In this document: positions 5,641 through 6,044 of the stretch, in pieces
Layout: each line of letters opens with the position of its first letter
Numbering within the stretch: position 1 is the first letter of the stretch
Assembly: GCA_036508635.1 (NCBI GenBank)
Contig: DATCGY010000240.1
Coordinates: 1 to 6,044, forward strand
DNA length: 6,044 bases
Source: FEN-727 sp036508635
GTDB lineage: Bacteria > Actinomycetota > Geothermincolia > Fen-727 > Anoxymicrobiaceae
Direction of reading: 5' to 3'
Notes under the pieces: model-generated
The model's input: the letters and a program-made list of their open reading frames with translations, nothing else
What the model was told of the DNA's origin: nothing
Database searches by the model: none
Position numbers and translations under genes: made by a program

Positions 5641-5757
5641 AATCGGCGGCGACCTACTCTCCCACCAGGCTGCCCCGGCAGTACCATCGGCGCTGGAGGG
5701 CTTAACTTCCGTGTTCGGAATGGTTACGGGTGATCCCCTCCGCCATAGCCACCGTTA
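5641..5757 (-). rRNA. rrf: 5S ribosomal RNA
   Basis: About 117 nt. Universally conserved stretches are present on the minus strand: CCATTCCGAACACGGAAG, TTAAGCCC, AGCGCCGATGGTACTGC and GGTGGGAGAGTAGGTCGC. Helix I is formed by CGGTGGC (5754-5748) and GCCGCCG (5650-5644) with one G-U pair. The pairing continues outward as AATAA (5759-5755) against TTATT (5642-5638) past one bulged A, so the exact ends could shift by 2-3 nt and the outer part may be a processing stem. It comes last in the operon, ahead of the terminator. Confidence 0.97.
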
Positions 5758-5831
5758 TTCTACGGCGCCTCTACGGCGCAAATTCTGTGGCGCCTTTCTC
5801 GCGCCCTCAAAGCTACACAGTGTTCTTAAGA
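5758..5831 (-). other. 23S-5S internal transcribed spacer with degenerate repeats
   Basis: The 74-nt spacer carries no tRNA. On the plus strand it holds TCTACGGCGC at 5759-5768 and again at 5770-5779, then a variant TCTGTGGCGC at 5784-5793, and a looser TCTCGCGCC near 5797-5805. On the RNA these GGCGCC-rich copies can fold on themselves or on each other. This may reflect replication slippage or a processing structure. Confidence 0.6.
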
Positions 5832-6044
5832 TCGGATCAAGCCCTCGGCCTATTAGTACCGGTCGGCTGAACGTGTTACCACGCTTACACCTCCGGCCTA
5901 TCTACCTTGTAGTCTGCAAGGGGCCTTACTCTGTTAACCAGATGGGAGATCTAATCTTGGGGTTGGCTTCGCACTTAGATGCTTTCAGCGCTTATCCAAA
6001 CCAGACGTAGCTAACCAGCAGTGCCATTGGCATGACAACTGGCA
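5831..6044 (-). rRNA. rrl: 23S ribosomal RNA, 3' end only
   Basis: About 214 nt of the 3' terminal domain, continuing past the right edge. On the plus strand the complement of the conserved 3' region is readable: CTATTAGTACCGGTCGGCTG, TTACACCTCCGGCCTATC, TTCGCACTTAGATGCTTTCA and GCGCTTATCC. The 3' end is placed near GGCTTGATCC (complement of 5834-5843), the strand that normally pairs with the 23S 5' end. The true end is uncertain by a few nucleotides. Gene order 23S-5S is standard, and a 16S gene is expected further right. Confidence 0.97.

Noticed and set aside
5475..5687. Minus-strand 70-codon frame crossing the rRNA terminator and 5S
   Set aside because: Its first part is 5S rRNA sequence and it runs through the terminator hairpin, so it is not a gene.
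5711..6010. Plus-strand 99-codon frame over 5S, spacer and 23S
   Set aside because: It lies on the antisense strand of rRNA genes. Such frames are a common annotation error.
1..6044. CRISPR array, tRNA gene, transposase or defence genes
   Set aside because: No regularly spaced direct repeats, no cloverleaf-like sequence with TTCRA-type loops, and no transposase or nuclease motifs were seen on either strand.

Overview
The window carries one strand's worth of genes: every gene I can support is on the minus strand, so biological order runs from high to low coordinates. It starts at the right edge with the 3' end of a 23S rRNA, then a 5S rRNA and a strong intrinsic terminator. Next come a class III CoA-transferase, a DUF1015 protein, and a three-gene signalling operon: a DUF3662+FHA protein (FhaA-like), a membrane-anchored FHA protein (FhaB-like) and a PP2C Ser/Thr phosphatase (PstP-like) that runs off the left edge.

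The order fhaA-fhaB-pstP is the classic actinobacterial arrangement, normally followed by rodA/ftsW, a penicillin-binding protein and pknA/pknB-type kinases that control cell-wall growth and division. Moderate-to-high GC, GTG starts and a probable leaderless promoter also fit an actinobacterial lineage. Similar DUF3662-FHA-PP2C clusters exist in some Chloroflexota and deep Bacillota, so the phylum is an inference. A class III CoA-transferase suggests organic-acid or acyl-CoA metabolism but does not fix the lifestyle.

Layout: 1-2007 is a tight operon (4-nt overlap, then a 13-nt gap). 2008-2370 is a non-coding stretch with a -10 box 7 nt before the fhaA ATG, a GC-rich block with two competing hairpins, and a roughly 100-bp imperfect inverted-repeat element next to the DUF1015 stop. 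2371-3702 is the DUF1015 gene. 3703-3994 is non-coding, with a perfect small dyad and an 11-bp-stem hairpin. 3995-5203 is the CoA-transferase, starting at GTG behind a good ribosome binding site. 5204-5590 is non-coding, with candidate promoter and operator dyads. 5591-6044 holds the rRNA terminator, 5S, a short spacer with degenerate repeats, and the 23S 3' end.

The FHA proteins are expected to bind phosphothreonine partners made by a PknB-type kinase (outside the window), and the PP2C enzyme to remove those phosphates. The DUF1015 and CoA-transferase genes show no obvious link to this circuit. I see no CRISPR array, tRNA, transposase or defence system. The coding content is conventional, and the items most worth a second look are in the intergenic regions.
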